Of a DNA stretch of 64,000 nt, positions 40,869-50,133 are shown in pieces. The notes below the pieces were generated by a model, which saw only the letters and a list, made by a program, of their open reading frames with translations, was not told where the DNA came from and made no database searches. How positions within the stretch are numbered: position 1 is the stretch's first letter; each line of letters begins with the position of its first letter. The DNA comes from Caulobacteraceae bacterium (GTDB lineage: Bacteria; Pseudomonadota; Alphaproteobacteria; Caulobacterales; Caulobacteraceae): contig JARLIQ010000058.1 in NCBI GenBank assembly GCA_031291645.1, positions 43,419 to 107,418 on the forward strand, read 5' to 3'. The position numbers and the translations under genes are program-made.

Positions 40869-42278
40869 ATGGACCCAGGGACAGGCGTGGAGGGTGAGGC
40901 CAACCTCGGCGGCCTGCTGCGCGCCGGCCGGTTCGTCGAGGCCGAGGCCGTGTGCCGCCGCATCCTGGCCGGGCGGCCAGGCCACGCCGAAACGCTGAAC
41001 AACCTCGCCAACATCCTGGAGGAGCTGGACCGCAAGGCCGAGGCCGAGGTGGCCTACCGCCAGGCGATCGAGGCCAGGCCCGACTTCGCCGCGGCCCATT
41101 ACAACCTGGGTCTCCTGCTGCAGGCCGAGCGGCGGCTGGAGGCGGCCGAGGCCGCCTATCGCGACGCCCTGGCGGTGCGCCCGGACCTGGTCCAGGCCCA
41201 TAACAACCGCGGTGCGGCCCTGCGCGACCTGCGCCGGCTTGACGAGGCCCTGGCGGCCTTCGAGGCGGCGGTGCGGCTGCGTCCGGACTATGCCGACGCC
41301 CAGTTCAACCTCGCCATGTGCCGGCTGGCGATGGGCGACTACGCCCGCGGCTGGGCCCAGTACGAATGGCGCTGGCGCATCCGCCAGGCCTGGGCCGCCA
41401 GGCCCGCGCCGCCCCAGCTCCCGTGGCTGGGCCGTGAGCCGGTGGCCGGACAGACCATCCTGCTGCGCGCCGAACAGGGCCTGGGCGACACCCTGCAGTT
41501 CTGCCGCTACGCACCCCTGGTGGCGGACCTGGGCGCGCGCGTCGTGCTGGAGGTCCAGCCGGGGCTCGAACGGCTCCTGGCGCGGCTGGCGGGTGTCGGC
41601 CAGGTGGTGACCCAGGGCGGCCGCTGGCCGGCCTTCGATCGCCACGCGCCGCTGATGAGCCTGCCGCTGGCCCTCGGTACGGAACTGGAAAGCGTGCCGG
41701 CGGCGACGCCCTACCTGAGCGCCGATCCGGAGGCGGCGGCGCAGTGGGGCCGGCGGCTGGCGGGTCCGCCGGGCCTGCGCGTGGGCCTGGTCTGGGCGGG
41801 CGCGAGCCGGCCGGACCAGCCGATCGCCGCCGGGGTCGACCGGCGCCGCTCGCTGTCGCTGGACGCCCTGGCGCCGCTGGCCGCTGTCCGCGGCGCGCGC
41901 TTCTTCAGCCTGCAAAAGGGGGTTGCCGCCGGCCAACTCGCCGACGCCGCGCGGCGTGGCTGGGACGGGCCGGCCATCGCCGACCACACGGCCGCGCTGA
42001 ACGATTTCGCCGACACCGCCGCCCTGGTCGCCAACCTGGACCTGGTGATCTCGTGCGACACCTCGGTCGCCCACCTGGCCGGGGCCATGGGCAAGCCGGT
42101 GTGGATCCTCAGCCGCTTCGACGGCTGCTGGCGCTGGCTTTCGGGCCGTGACGACAGCCCGTGGTATCCGACCGCGCGCCTATTCCGCCAGGCGGCGCCC
42201 GGCGACTGGCCGGAGGTGGTCGCACGGGTGGCGGCCGCCCTGGCCGAGCGCGTCGGCGCGGGGCAGGGCGGCGCCTGA
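40869..42278 (+). CDS. TPR protein with glycosyltransferase (GT9/GT41-like) domain
   Basis: The protein has 469 residues. About four TPR repeats occupy residues 10-170 (for example AETLNNLANILEELDRKAEA and AAHYNLGLLLQAERRLEAAE), ending in GDYARGWAQYEWRWR. The C-terminal half looks like a nucleotide-sugar transferase of the heptosyltransferase type (LRAEQGLGDTLQFCRYAPLV, LRVGLVWAG, CDTSVAHLAGAMGKPVWIL). Such TPR-GT proteins in alphaproteobacteria modify flagellin or surface polymers. No flagellin gene is near, so the acceptor is unknown. It starts 26 bases after repeat copy 3. Confidence 0.85.
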   Translation: MDPGTGVEGEANLGGLLRAGRFVEAEAVCRRILAGRPGHAETLNNLANILEELDRKAEAEVAYRQAIEARPDFAAAHYNLGLLLQAERRLEAAEAAYRDALAVRPDLVQAHNNRGAALRDLRRLDEALAAFEAAVRLRPDYADAQFNLAMCRLAMGDYARGWAQYEWRWRIRQAWAARPAPPQLPWLGREPVAGQTILLRAEQGLGDTLQFCRYAPLVADLGARVVLEVQPGLERLLARLAGVGQVVTQGGRWPAFDRHAPLMSLPLALGTELESVPAATPYLSADPEAAAQWGRRLAGPPGLRVGLVWAGASRPDQPIAAGVDRRRSLSLDALAPLAAVRGARFFSLQKGVAAGQLADAARRGWDGPAIADHTAALNDFADTAALVANLDLVISCDTSVAHLAGAMGKPVWILSRFDGCWRWLSGRDDSPWYPTARLFRQAAPGDWPEVVARVAAALAERVGAGQGGA

Positions 42279-42281
42279 GGG

Positions 42282-43520
42282 TTAGACCCGCTCGACGATG
42301 ATTGCCGGGGCCATGCCGCCGGCGGCGCACATGGTGACCAGGCCGCGCTTCAGGTCGCGGCGCTCCAGCTCGTCGATGATGGTGCCGATCAGGATCGAGC
42401 CGGTGGCGCCGATCGGGTGGCCCAGCGCCATCGCCCCGCCGTTGACGTTGACCTTCTCGCGGTCGAGCTTCAGGTCGCGGATGAACTTCTCGGCCACGAC
42501 CGAGAAGGCCTCGTTGATCTCGAACAGGTCGATGTCGTCCAGCGTCAGGCCGGCCTTCTGCAGCACCTTGCGGGCCGCCGGGACCGGCGCGTTCAGCATC
42601 AGGGTCGGGCTGTCGCCCATGTTGGCCATGGCCACGACCTTGGCGCGGGCCTTCAGCCCGTGGGCGGCGGCGTAGCTGGGCGAGGCCAGCAACACGGCGG
42701 CCGCGCCGTCGACCACGCCCGACGAGTTGCCGGCGTGGTGCACGTACTCAATCTGCAGGTCTGGATAGACCTTCTTGATCAGGCCGCCGAGCGTGGTGCC
42801 TTGATCGTCGATGGGGAAGTTGGCCATGGCGGCGAAGGCCGGCTTCAGCTGCAGCAGGCCTTCCAGCGTGGTCTGCGGCCGCGGGAACTCCTCGTGGTCG
42901 AGGGCCAGCGAGCCGTCTTCCTTGTAGACCGGCACCAGGCTTTTGTCGAAGTGGTGGTTCCTGATCGCGTGGTCGGCGCGCTGCTGGCTGACCAGGGCCA
43001 GTTCGTCCAGCGCCTGGCGGCTGATGCCTTCCAGGGTGGCGATGGCGTCGGCGCAGATGCCCTGCTGGGTCTGGGGGTGGCGGGCGCGCAGGCGGGTGTT
43101 GCCGGAGTCCAGCAGGCCCACCGAGTTCGGGTCGGCGGTCGAGGCGGTGTAGGACATCATCTCGGTCCCGCCCGCGATCACCAGGTCTTCCATGCCCGAC
43201 ATGATCGACGCGGCGGCCAGGTTCACCGAGGTGATGCCCGAGCCGCAGAACCGGTCCAGGGTCATGCCGCTGGCCTTGGTGTCGTAGCCGGCGTCGAGCG
43301 CCGCCATCCGGCCCAGGTCCGCGCCCTGCTTGCCGCGCTGGCTGCTGGTGCCCCAGATGATGTCGTCCACCTCGGCGGTGTTCAGGTTGTTCCGCTCGGC
43401 GATGGCCTTGAGCACGGTGGCGGCCAGCTGCTGCGGATGCATGTCGGCGAGCGCACCCTTTCCGACCTTGCCGATGCCGCGTGGGGTGCGGCAGGCGTCG
43501 ATGATCAGAGCTTCGGGCAT
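42282..43520 (-). CDS. Thiolase (acetyl-CoA C-acyltransferase)
   Basis: This 412-residue thiolase has the nucleophilic Cys in DRFCGSGITSVN (Cys92), the His in MALGHPIGATGS (about 368) and the second catalytic Cys in TMCAAGGMAP (Cys398). It cleaves 3-ketoacyl-CoA or runs the reverse condensation. The N-terminus with RTPRGIGKVGKGALADMHP is typical of the FadA/steroid thiolase group in caulobacters, frequently paired with FadE or crotonase genes; here it is alone, divergent from a TetR regulator at 43685. AGGAGG-like TCCTCC read on the minus strand gives a strong ribosome site. Confidence 0.93.
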   Translation of the reverse strand: MPEALIIDACRTPRGIGKVGKGALADMHPQQLAATVLKAIAERNNLNTAEVDDIIWGTSSQRGKQGADLGRMAALDAGYDTKASGMTLDRFCGSGITSVNLAAASIMSGMEDLVIAGGTEMMSYTASTADPNSVGLLDSGNTRLRARHPQTQQGICADAIATLEGISRQALDELALVSQQRADHAIRNHHFDKSLVPVYKEDGSLALDHEEFPRPQTTLEGLLQLKPAFAAMANFPIDDQGTTLGGLIKKVYPDLQIEYVHHAGNSSGVVDGAAAVLLASPSYAAAHGLKARAKVVAMANMGDSPTLMLNAPVPAARKVLQKAGLTLDDIDLFEINEAFSVVAEKFIRDLKLDREKVNVNGGAMALGHPIGATGSILIGTIIDELERRDLKRGLVTMCAAGGMAPAIIVERV

Positions 43521-43654
43521 GGAATCCTCCTGGGGGTTCTAGGTCGGCGTTTGGCCGGTTGGCTCGCACGATGGCCGTAACGTCAGTCCAGCGCAAACTC
43601 TCGCGGCGCAGGCGCGCAGCGGCTTTCGTTTGACAGGCCCGGCGCGGACCCGTC

Positions 43655-43669
43655 TAATACAGCGTATTA
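43655..43669. promoter_or_regulatory. TetR operator-like palindrome TAATAC-AGC-GTATTA
   Basis: This perfect 6-3-6 palindrome lies 15 bases before the TetR start and overlaps the probable -10 region of a promoter whose -35 box TTGACA is at 43630. The position is ideal for autorepression of the TetR-sulfatase operon, and it could also affect the divergent thiolase. Confidence 0.65.
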
Positions 43670-43684
43670 AATCGGGGCGGCGCG

Positions 43685-44359
43685 ATGACCGCAGCAGGAA
43701 ACGTTCGAACAGAAGGCGTCGCCGGCACGGCCGACGAGCTGCTGTCGCTCGCCGAGCGACTGTTCGCCGAGCACGGGGTCGAAAACACCCCCCTGACCCG
43801 CATCGCCGCCCAGTCCGGCCAGCGCAACCGCTCGGCGGTGCACTACCATTTCGGCTCGCGCGCCGGCGTCCTGACGGCCGTCCTGAACCGGCGGCTGGCC
43901 GCGCTGAACGCCCGGCGCGAGGCCCTCGTCGACGCCTTGCCGGCCCGGCCCTCCGTCGCCCGGATCGTCCGCGCGGCGTTCGCCCCGCTGGGCCTGGTGG
44001 TGGTCGAGGAGCCGTGGGGCGCGGACTATCTCGGCATCGTGGCCCAGGTCACCTTCCATCCCACCCTGCTCGGCGAACGGGCGGTGGACGAGACGCACCT
44101 CAGCGGCATCCGGCGTTGCCGCCGCTTGCTAGCCGCCGCCGCGCCTAACGTGCCCGACGCGCTGCTCAGCCAGCGGCTCGCCTGGCTGACCGACAGCGTG
44201 GTCTTCGCCCTGGCGCGGTGGGTGCGCGACACCCCCGCGGCAGGCCGCACGCGGCAGGCGATGGACGCCCTGATCGACCAGCTCGCGGCCTACGGAACGG
44301 CCGGCCTGACCGCGCCCGACCCCTCATCCTCGATTTCGACCACGGAGCCCGCGCCATGA
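43685..44359 (+). CDS. TetR family transcriptional regulator
   Basis: The protein has 224 residues. The HTH is at about residues 18-65 (LAERLFAEHGVENTPLTRIA, RNRSAVHYHFGSRAGVL), with a helical ligand domain behind. Its stop overlaps the ATG of the arylsulfatase gene (ATGA), so the two are translated together and it most likely controls the sulfatase. A perfect palindrome directly upstream (43655-43669) is the probable operator. It is not closely related to the two island TetR proteins. Confidence 0.9.
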   Translation: MTAAGNVRTEGVAGTADELLSLAERLFAEHGVENTPLTRIAAQSGQRNRSAVHYHFGSRAGVLTAVLNRRLAALNARREALVDALPARPSVARIVRAAFAPLGLVVVEEPWGADYLGIVAQVTFHPTLLGERAVDETHLSGIRRCRRLLAAAAPNVPDALLSQRLAWLTDSVVFALARWVRDTPAAGRTRQAMDALIDQLAAYGTAGLTAPDPSSSISTTEPAP

Positions 44360-46617
44360 CCTACCGTCCTCCCTCCGGCGAAGATTTCCACGGCGTCGTC
44401 GGGCGCACCTATGAGGATTCCAAGCCCTGGTGGCCGCCGGCGAAGTTCAAGGCCGGCGCGCCGAACGTGGTGCTGGTGGTACTGGACGACACCGGCTTTT
44501 CCCATTTCGGCTGCTACGGCTCGACCATCGCCACGCCGAACATCGACGCGCTCGCGGCCGGCGGCCTGCGCTTCACCGGCTTCCACACCACGGCGCTGTG
44601 CTCGCCGACGCGGGCCTGCCTGCTGACCGGGCGCAACCACCACGCGGTGGGCATGCGGGCGATCTCGAACTTCGACACCGGCTTTCCCAACATGCGCGGG
44701 GCGATCCCGCGCTCGGCCGCGACCATCGCCGAAATCTTGCGCGACAACGGCTACGGGGCCTTCGCCGCCGGCAAGTGGCACCTGGCGCCCATGGCCGAGT
44801 GCTCGGCGGCCGGGCCGTTCAACAACTGGCCTCTGCAGAAGGGCTTCGACCGCTATTACGGCTTCCTGCAGGGCGAGACCGACCAGTTCTTTCCGGAACT
44901 GACCTGCGACAACCATTTCGTCGACGCGCCGGGCGGGCCCGAGGACGGCTACCACGTCTCGGAAGATATCGTGGACCGCTCGGCCGGCATGATCCGCGAC
45001 CTGACCTCGCTGGTGCCGGAAAAGCCGTTCTTCCTCTACCTGGCCTTCGGCGCGATGCACTCCCCGCACCAGGCGCCGCAGGCCTACCTCGACAAGTACC
45101 GCGGCAAGTTCGACGCAGGCTGGGACGTGGCGCGCGAGGCGTGGTTCGAGCGCCAGAAGGCGATGGGCGTCATCCCGCCCGACACCCGGCTGGCGCCGCG
45201 CAATCCGGGCGTGCGGCCCTGGGCGGAGCTGTCCGCGAACGAGCAGCGCTTCGCCGCCCGGCTGCAGGAGGCCTTCGCGGCCATGCTGGAGCACACCGAC
45301 CACCAGATCGGTCGGCTGATCGCCTGCCTGAAGGAGGTCGGCCAGTGGGACAACACCCTCTTCATCGTGCTCTCCGACAACGGCGCCAGCCAGGAGGGCG
45401 GGGCCAGCGGCGTGCTCGACGAGATGAAATGGTTCAACGGCATCCGCGAGAGCGCAGACGAGGCGGTGCTGCGCCTGGACGACATCGGCGGGCCGGACAG
45501 CCACTGCAACATCCCCTGGGGCTGGGCCCAGGCCGGCAACACTCCGCTGAAGTGGTACAAGCAGAACACCCACGGCGGCGGCGTGCGCGATCCCCTGATC
45601 ATGCACTGGCCGGCGGGGCTGAAGGCGGCCGGCGAGACGCGAAGCCAGTTCTGCCACGCCATCGACATCGCTCCGACCATCCTCGACGTGCTGGGCGTCG
45701 GCTCGCCCGAGGTGGTGGCCGGCGTGCCGCAAATGCCGGTGCACGGCGTCAGCCTCGCGCCGACCTTCGCCGACCCCGCCGCCCGGCTGGCGCGTGGGCC
45801 GCAGTATTTCGAGATGCTGGGCCACCGCGGCGTCTGGAAGGACGGCTGGAAGGCGGTCACCCACCACGAGCCGGGCGCGCCCTTCGACCAGGACCGCTGG
45901 GAGCTCTACCACTTGGCCGAGGACTTTTCGGAATACGAGGACCTGGCCGAGAAGGAGCCCGCCAAGCTGAAGGAACTGGTCGATCTATGGTGGGCCGAGG
46001 CCGAGCGGCACGGGGTCCTGCCGCTGGACGACCGCAACGCCTTCGCCCTGTTCCGCGCCTCCATGCGGCCGGGCCTGCCGTCGTCGCGCCACCGGTTCGT
46101 CTACTATCCGCCGGTCTCCCACCTGGTCACCGACGCCTGCCCGCCGGTCGCGCGCGGCTGGACCACCTCGGTCCAAGTCGAGCATCCGCCGGGGCCGGCC
46201 GATGGGGCGCTGATCGCGCGCGGCAGCCTGAACAGCGGCTTCGTCCTGCTGGTCAAGAACGGGCGGCTGGTGTTCGACTACAACGACTTCCACCGCCACA
46301 CGCGGCTGGAGGCGGAGACCACGCTGGCGCCCGGGCCGCACGAGATCGGCCTCTCGGTCGAGCGCACCGGGGAGGGGGGCGAGGCGACGCTCCTGGTGGA
46401 CGGCCAGGTGGTCGCTCAGGGCCATGTCCCCCGGCTCCTGTTCCTGATCTCCTCGACCGGCATGGACCTTGGCCGCAGCCTCTCGCCCGTGACCGGCGAC
46501 TACGTCGCGCCCTTCGCCTATCCGGGCCGCATCGCCAAGGTGGTGTTCGAGGTTCCGTCGCTCACCCCGACCGGCGAGATCAAGGCCCAGGTCCGCGCGG
46601 AAATGACCCGGCAGTAG
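44356..46617 (+). CDS. Arylsulfatase (type I, formylglycine-dependent)
   Basis: This 753-residue sulfatase has the formylglycine motif CSPTRACLLTGRN (about residues 82-94; Cys is converted to formylglycine by a maturase). Metal-binding Asp-Asp is at VVLDDTGFSHFG, followed by GKWHL, the HSPHQAP region, and LFIVLSDNGAS with the second Asp-Asn metal pair. The C-terminal 200 residues form a beta-sandwich. It has no clear signal peptide and begins 4 bases inside the TetR gene. It removes sulfate from aromatic or alkyl sulfate esters. Arylsulfatases of this long class often act in the cytoplasm or periplasm on sulfated xenobiotics or sterols. No sulfatase-maturase gene is seen here. Confidence 0.93.
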   Translation: MTYRPPSGEDFHGVVGRTYEDSKPWWPPAKFKAGAPNVVLVVLDDTGFSHFGCYGSTIATPNIDALAAGGLRFTGFHTTALCSPTRACLLTGRNHHAVGMRAISNFDTGFPNMRGAIPRSAATIAEILRDNGYGAFAAGKWHLAPMAECSAAGPFNNWPLQKGFDRYYGFLQGETDQFFPELTCDNHFVDAPGGPEDGYHVSEDIVDRSAGMIRDLTSLVPEKPFFLYLAFGAMHSPHQAPQAYLDKYRGKFDAGWDVAREAWFERQKAMGVIPPDTRLAPRNPGVRPWAELSANEQRFAARLQEAFAAMLEHTDHQIGRLIACLKEVGQWDNTLFIVLSDNGASQEGGASGVLDEMKWFNGIRESADEAVLRLDDIGGPDSHCNIPWGWAQAGNTPLKWYKQNTHGGGVRDPLIMHWPAGLKAAGETRSQFCHAIDIAPTILDVLGVGSPEVVAGVPQMPVHGVSLAPTFADPAARLARGPQYFEMLGHRGVWKDGWKAVTHHEPGAPFDQDRWELYHLAEDFSEYEDLAEKEPAKLKELVDLWWAEAERHGVLPLDDRNAFALFRASMRPGLPSSRHRFVYYPPVSHLVTDACPPVARGWTTSVQVEHPPGPADGALIARGSLNSGFVLLVKNGRLVFDYNDFHRHTRLEAETTLAPGPHEIGLSVERTGEGGEATLLVDGQVVAQGHVPRLLFLISSTGMDLGRSLSPVTGDYVAPFAYPGRIAKVVFEVPSLTPTGEIKAQVRAEMTRQ

Positions 46618-46626
46618 GGCCGGGCG

Positions 46627-47427
46627 TCAGCCGCCAGCGGCGCTTTTCGCCTTCAGCGCGGGGATCAGGTCCGCGACGGTGTCGATCACCAGGTCCGCGC
46701 CGGCCGCCTGCAGCGAGGCGCGCACCGCCGCCAGCCGGGCCTCTCGCTCGGCGGGCGCCAGGGCCTGGAAGGCCTCCAGCGACAGGCCGACGCCGTTGCC
46801 GGAGGCGGCCAGGCCGACGCTGAAACAGCCGGCGGCGCGGCCCTCGGCGACGCCGGCCTCGGAATCGTCGATCTTGACCACCCGCGACAGCGGCCACACG
46901 CCCAGCTCCGCGCAGGCCTTGTAGATCATCAGCGGCGCCGGACGCCCCTGGGGCGTCTCGCCCGAACAGACCAGGTGGTCGGGCGCGTAGCCCTGCTCGG
47001 CGGCGCGGACCAGCACCGGCTCCATCATCTCGCGCGTATAGCCGGTGGAGGAGGCGATCTTCAGGCCCGCGGCCCTCAGCGCCGCCGCCGTTTCCGCCGC
47101 GCCCGGGATCAGCGTCGCCGCGCTGGCCGCCGCCTCGCGCATCAGGGGGCCGAGGTCGGCCATCAGCGCCTCGACGTCCGCCTCCGACGGCGCGGCGCCG
47201 TTGGCCGCGGTCCAGGCCGCGGCGATCTCAGGCCGGGCCAGCAGGGCGCGGACGTGGTCGACCTTGGCCTTGCCCATGTCGGCCCGCGCGGTCGGCTCGT
47301 CCAGGGCGACGCTATGCCGGGCGAAGGCCGCGACCAGCGCGCCCACCGGCGCGCGGCAGCCGAAGTCGACCATGGTCCCGGCCCAGTCGAAGATCACGAG
47401 GTCGAAGGCTTCCAGTCCCGTCGTCAT
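46627..47427 (-). CDS. phnX: Phosphonoacetaldehyde hydrolase
   Basis: This 266-residue HAD-superfamily enzyme cleaves the C-P bond of phosphonoacetaldehyde to acetaldehyde and phosphate. PhnX-specific marks are FDWAGTMVDFGCRAPVGALV with the nucleophile Asp, MGKAKVDHV with the Schiff-base lysine, STGYTREMMEPV, and VKIDDSEAGVAEGRAAG with the acidic metal-binding loop. The ATG at 47427 overlaps the stop of the upstream flavin oxidase by four bases. The usual partner transaminase PhnW is not in the window; the oxidase probably provides phosphonoacetaldehyde instead. Confidence 0.92.
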   Translation of the reverse strand: MTTGLEAFDLVIFDWAGTMVDFGCRAPVGALVAAFARHSVALDEPTARADMGKAKVDHVRALLARPEIAAAWTAANGAAPSEADVEALMADLGPLMREAAASAATLIPGAAETAAALRAAGLKIASSTGYTREMMEPVLVRAAEQGYAPDHLVCSGETPQGRPAPLMIYKACAELGVWPLSRVVKIDDSEAGVAEGRAAGCFSVGLAASGNGVGLSLEAFQALAPAEREARLAAVRASLQAAGADLVIDTVADLIPALKAKSAAGG

Positions 47428-48557
47428 GCCGCGTCTCCAAACAATTGCCCGACCGTCTCTTCGCCCAGCGCGAACCCCGTCGAGGCGCCCGCGCCCGTCG
47501 TCACCATCACCAGCCGAACGCCGGCCATCGGCGCGTCGATCAGCGCGGGCTGGCTGGCCGAGGCGTAGGTCCCGGTCCAGCGCTCGCGCACCGGCGGCGC
47601 CGGGCGGCCGAAGACGGCGGCGAATTCGTCCAGGATCAGGGCGTCGACCGCCTCGTGGGCGAACGGGTCGGGCGTGGGCCCATAATGGTGGCTGTCGCCG
47701 ACGACCAGCGAGCCGTCGGCGCTCTGCACCACGATCAGGTGGACGCCGTTGGCCAGGTGATCGGCCTGTTCGGCGTCGAGCCGCGCGCGCACCGCCGCCG
47801 CCGGGGGCAGGGCGGCGTAGCCGGCGTAGCGCACCAGTCCCAGGTCCGACATCACCGCCGCCGGCAGGCGGAAGCCCGGGTCCTCCAGGCGCAGCATCTG
47901 CAGCTTGCAGCGGGTGACGGCGTGCGCGGCGATCCGTTCGGGGAACAGGCCGGTCAGGTCGTCGCCCGGGCAGACGGCGACCGCCTCGGCCGCGATGTCG
48001 CCGGCGGTGGTGGTCACCTTGCCGGTCTCGACCGCCAGCACGGCGGTCTGGCGGCGGAAGACGACACCGTGCCGCGCCTCCAGCCAGGCCGCCAGGCGCG
48101 GGATCGCCTCGCGCGATTCGACCCTGAGCTCGTGCGGGCTCAAGAGCGCGGCCAGAAGATCGGGACCGGCGATGTCGGGCTGGGTGCGCCGCAGCTCGGC
48201 CGCTTCGATCAGCCGGCAGCCTTCGCCCATCTCGGTGTCCAGGAACGCCTCGAGCAGGGCGACCGACTCGGGCCGGCGGGCGGTCATGCAGAGGCCGCGG
48301 TGGATCACCGGGACGCCGGCCTCGGCCGCGACCTCGGCCCAGACGTCGCGCGAGCGCAGGGCGCGCCGCCACATCTGGCTGCGGTCCTGGCCGGTCACGG
48401 TGACGAAACCGAAGTTGCGGACCGAGGCGCCGTTGGCCTGGGCGTCGCGGTCGATGACCACCACCCGCTTGCCGCGCCGGGCGGCCGCGAGCGCGCAGGC
48501 CAGGCCGACGATGCCGGCGCCGACCACGGCGAGGTCGAAGGATGGTTCGGCGGGCAT
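47424..48557 (-). CDS. FAD-dependent oxidoreductase of the phosphonate-associated DAO group
   Basis: This 377-residue DAO-fold flavoprotein has the N-terminal FAD motif LAVVGAGIVGLACALAAARR, then VVIDRDAQANGASVRNFGFV, and the C-terminal VMVTTGAGASTGFALGEETV. The sequence style, with NGASVRNFGF and WRRALRSRDVW, is that of the group annotated next to phosphonatase genes. It probably oxidises 2-aminoethylphosphonate or an N-methyl derivative to phosphonoacetaldehyde, feeding PhnX with which it overlaps by four bases. Gene order and family support the role; the true substrate is unproven. It is divergent from the carrier at 48702. Confidence 0.85.
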   Translation of the reverse strand: MPAEPSFDLAVVGAGIVGLACALAAARRGKRVVVIDRDAQANGASVRNFGFVTVTGQDRSQMWRRALRSRDVWAEVAAEAGVPVIHRGLCMTARRPESVALLEAFLDTEMGEGCRLIEAAELRRTQPDIAGPDLLAALLSPHELRVESREAIPRLAAWLEARHGVVFRRQTAVLAVETGKVTTTAGDIAAEAVAVCPGDDLTGLFPERIAAHAVTRCKLQMLRLEDPGFRLPAAVMSDLGLVRYAGYAALPPAAAVRARLDAEQADHLANGVHLIVVQSADGSLVVGDSHHYGPTPDPFAHEAVDALILDEFAAVFGRPAPPVRERWTGTYASASQPALIDAPMAGVRLVMVTTGAGASTGFALGEETVGQLFGDAA

Positions 48558-48701
48558 GGACCTCTCGAATCGCAGGCAGGCGTTCGGCCTCTAGCATAGG
48601 CCAGCGGCGCCGTACTTGCGCCGGTCCGTGACACGGCGCGCTGTCACCACTTCGATGCAAAGCTAGTGTAGGCGCGGACGTTCAGTCCGGGGGGCGATGA
48701 T

Positions 48702-49970
48702 TTGAACGACAGGATCAGGCAGGGCTTGGCGCGCGCCAATCCGATCGTCTTCACCGCCGTGGCGGGGCTGGCGGGGTTCTGCGCCTACTTCTCGATGTAC
48801 GCCTTCCGCAAGCCCTTCGCCGCGGCGACCTTCGACGCGGTCCCAGGCTGGCATCTGGTGCTCGACTACAAGATCGCGCTCGTCCTGGCCCAGGCGGCCG
48901 GCTACGCCCTGTCCAAGATGATCGGGGTCAAGGTGATCTCCGAACTTGCGCCGGCGCGGCGCGGGTCGGCCATCCTCGGGCTGATCGGCGTGTCGTGGAT
49001 CGCCCTGGTCGGCTTCGCCACCATCCCGGCGCCGTGGAACGTGTCCATGCTGTTCTTCAACGGCCTGCCGCTCGGCATGATCTGGGGCCTGGTGTTCGGC
49101 TACATGGAGGGCCGCCGCGTCTCCGAGGTGCTGAGCGCGATCCTGTGCGCCAGCTTCATCCTGTCCTCGGGCGTGGTGAAGTCCGTCGGCGCCTGGCTGA
49201 TGCAGGCCGAGCACGTCAGCCGCTTCTGGATGCCGGCGGCCACCGGCGCGGTGTTCATGCCGCTGCTCCTCGTCTCGGTCTGGCTGCTCGGCCAGCTGCC
49301 GCCCCCGAGCCCGCAGGACGAGGCCGAGCGGGTCCGCCGTGCGCCGATGACGGGCCACGAGCGGGCGAGGTTCCTGCGCGCCTATGCGCCGGGCCTGGTG
49401 CTGCTGATCGCTTCCTACATCCTGCTCACCGCCTTCCGCGATTTCCGCGACAACTTCGCGGCCGAGATCTGGACCGCGCTCGGCTATGGCGGAGAGGCGG
49501 GGATCTTCACCGCCAGCGAGCTGCCGGTCGCGGTGATCGCCCTGGTCGCGACCGCCACCGTGTTCCTGGTGCGCGACAACCGCCGGGCGCTGATGGTGAT
49601 CCATGGCCTGGTCGTCGCCGGCTTCCTGCTGCTGGGCCTCTCGACCCTGGCGTTCGAGGCCAAGCTGATCTCGCCCCTGGCGTGGATGATCGCCGCGGGC
49701 GCCGGCCTCTACATGGCCTACACCCCGTTCAACGCCGTGCTGTTCGACCGGCTGATCGCCTTCAGCGGGCGGGTGGCGACCGCGGGCTTCCTGATCTACG
49801 TGGCCGACGCCTCGGGCTATCTCGGCAGCTTCGCCCTGCTCCTGTGGCGCAACTTCGGCGGCTTCTCGCTGAACTGGCTGCAGTTCTTCATCCTGAGCGC
49901 CTACGCGACCAGCGCCGCCGGCGTGGCCCTGGTGCTCCTCGCCGCGATCTATTTCCGCAGCCGGCGCTGA
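48702..49970 (+). CDS. MFS-like transporter (DUF5690 family), possible phosphonate carrier
   Basis: This 422-residue membrane protein has about twelve hydrophobic helices. Conserved points are FSMYAFRKPFAAATFD in TM1, GLPLGMIWGLVFGYMEGRR, and LTAFRDFRDNFAAEIW. It resembles the DUF5690 family, which I recall as often lying near phosphonatase/flavin-oxidase clusters. The start is TTG at 48702 with a GGGGGG ribosome region. No ATG is available in frame, and an out-of-frame mini-frame ATG ATT TGA overlaps the start. It is divergent from the oxidase-phnX pair across 144 bases, so it likely imports the aminophosphonate substrate. Confidence 0.78.
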   Translation: MNDRIRQGLARANPIVFTAVAGLAGFCAYFSMYAFRKPFAAATFDAVPGWHLVLDYKIALVLAQAAGYALSKMIGVKVISELAPARRGSAILGLIGVSWIALVGFATIPAPWNVSMLFFNGLPLGMIWGLVFGYMEGRRVSEVLSAILCASFILSSGVVKSVGAWLMQAEHVSRFWMPAATGAVFMPLLLVSVWLLGQLPPPSPQDEAERVRRAPMTGHERARFLRAYAPGLVLLIASYILLTAFRDFRDNFAAEIWTALGYGGEAGIFTASELPVAVIALVATATVFLVRDNRRALMVIHGLVVAGFLLLGLSTLAFEAKLISPLAWMIAAGAGLYMAYTPFNAVLFDRLIAFSGRVATAGFLIYVADASGYLGSFALLLWRNFGGFSLNWLQFFILSAYATSAAGVALVLLAAIYFRSRR

Positions 49971-50082
49971 ACAGACGTCCTCGGCCGCGGCCGGGCGGGG
50001 TTGACGGACGGCGGGCTGGCGGGCGTCACTTCGATGTCGGGTTTGACCGGTATCAAGGGCGCCGGGGGCGGGGTGGCGCACA

Positions 50083-50118
50083 AGGCGCCCAGTCCTCCAG
50101 AGGCGTCCAGTCCTCCAG
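50083..50118 (+). repeat. 18-bp tandem duplication upstream of the PHA synthase
   Basis: Two adjacent 18-base units, AGGCGCCCAGTCCTCCAG and AGGCGTCCAGTCCTCCAG, differ at one position and end 7-16 bases before the synthase start. They occupy the ribosome-binding region. Confidence 0.8.
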
Positions 50119-50133
50119 CCCTGCGTGTCCGAC

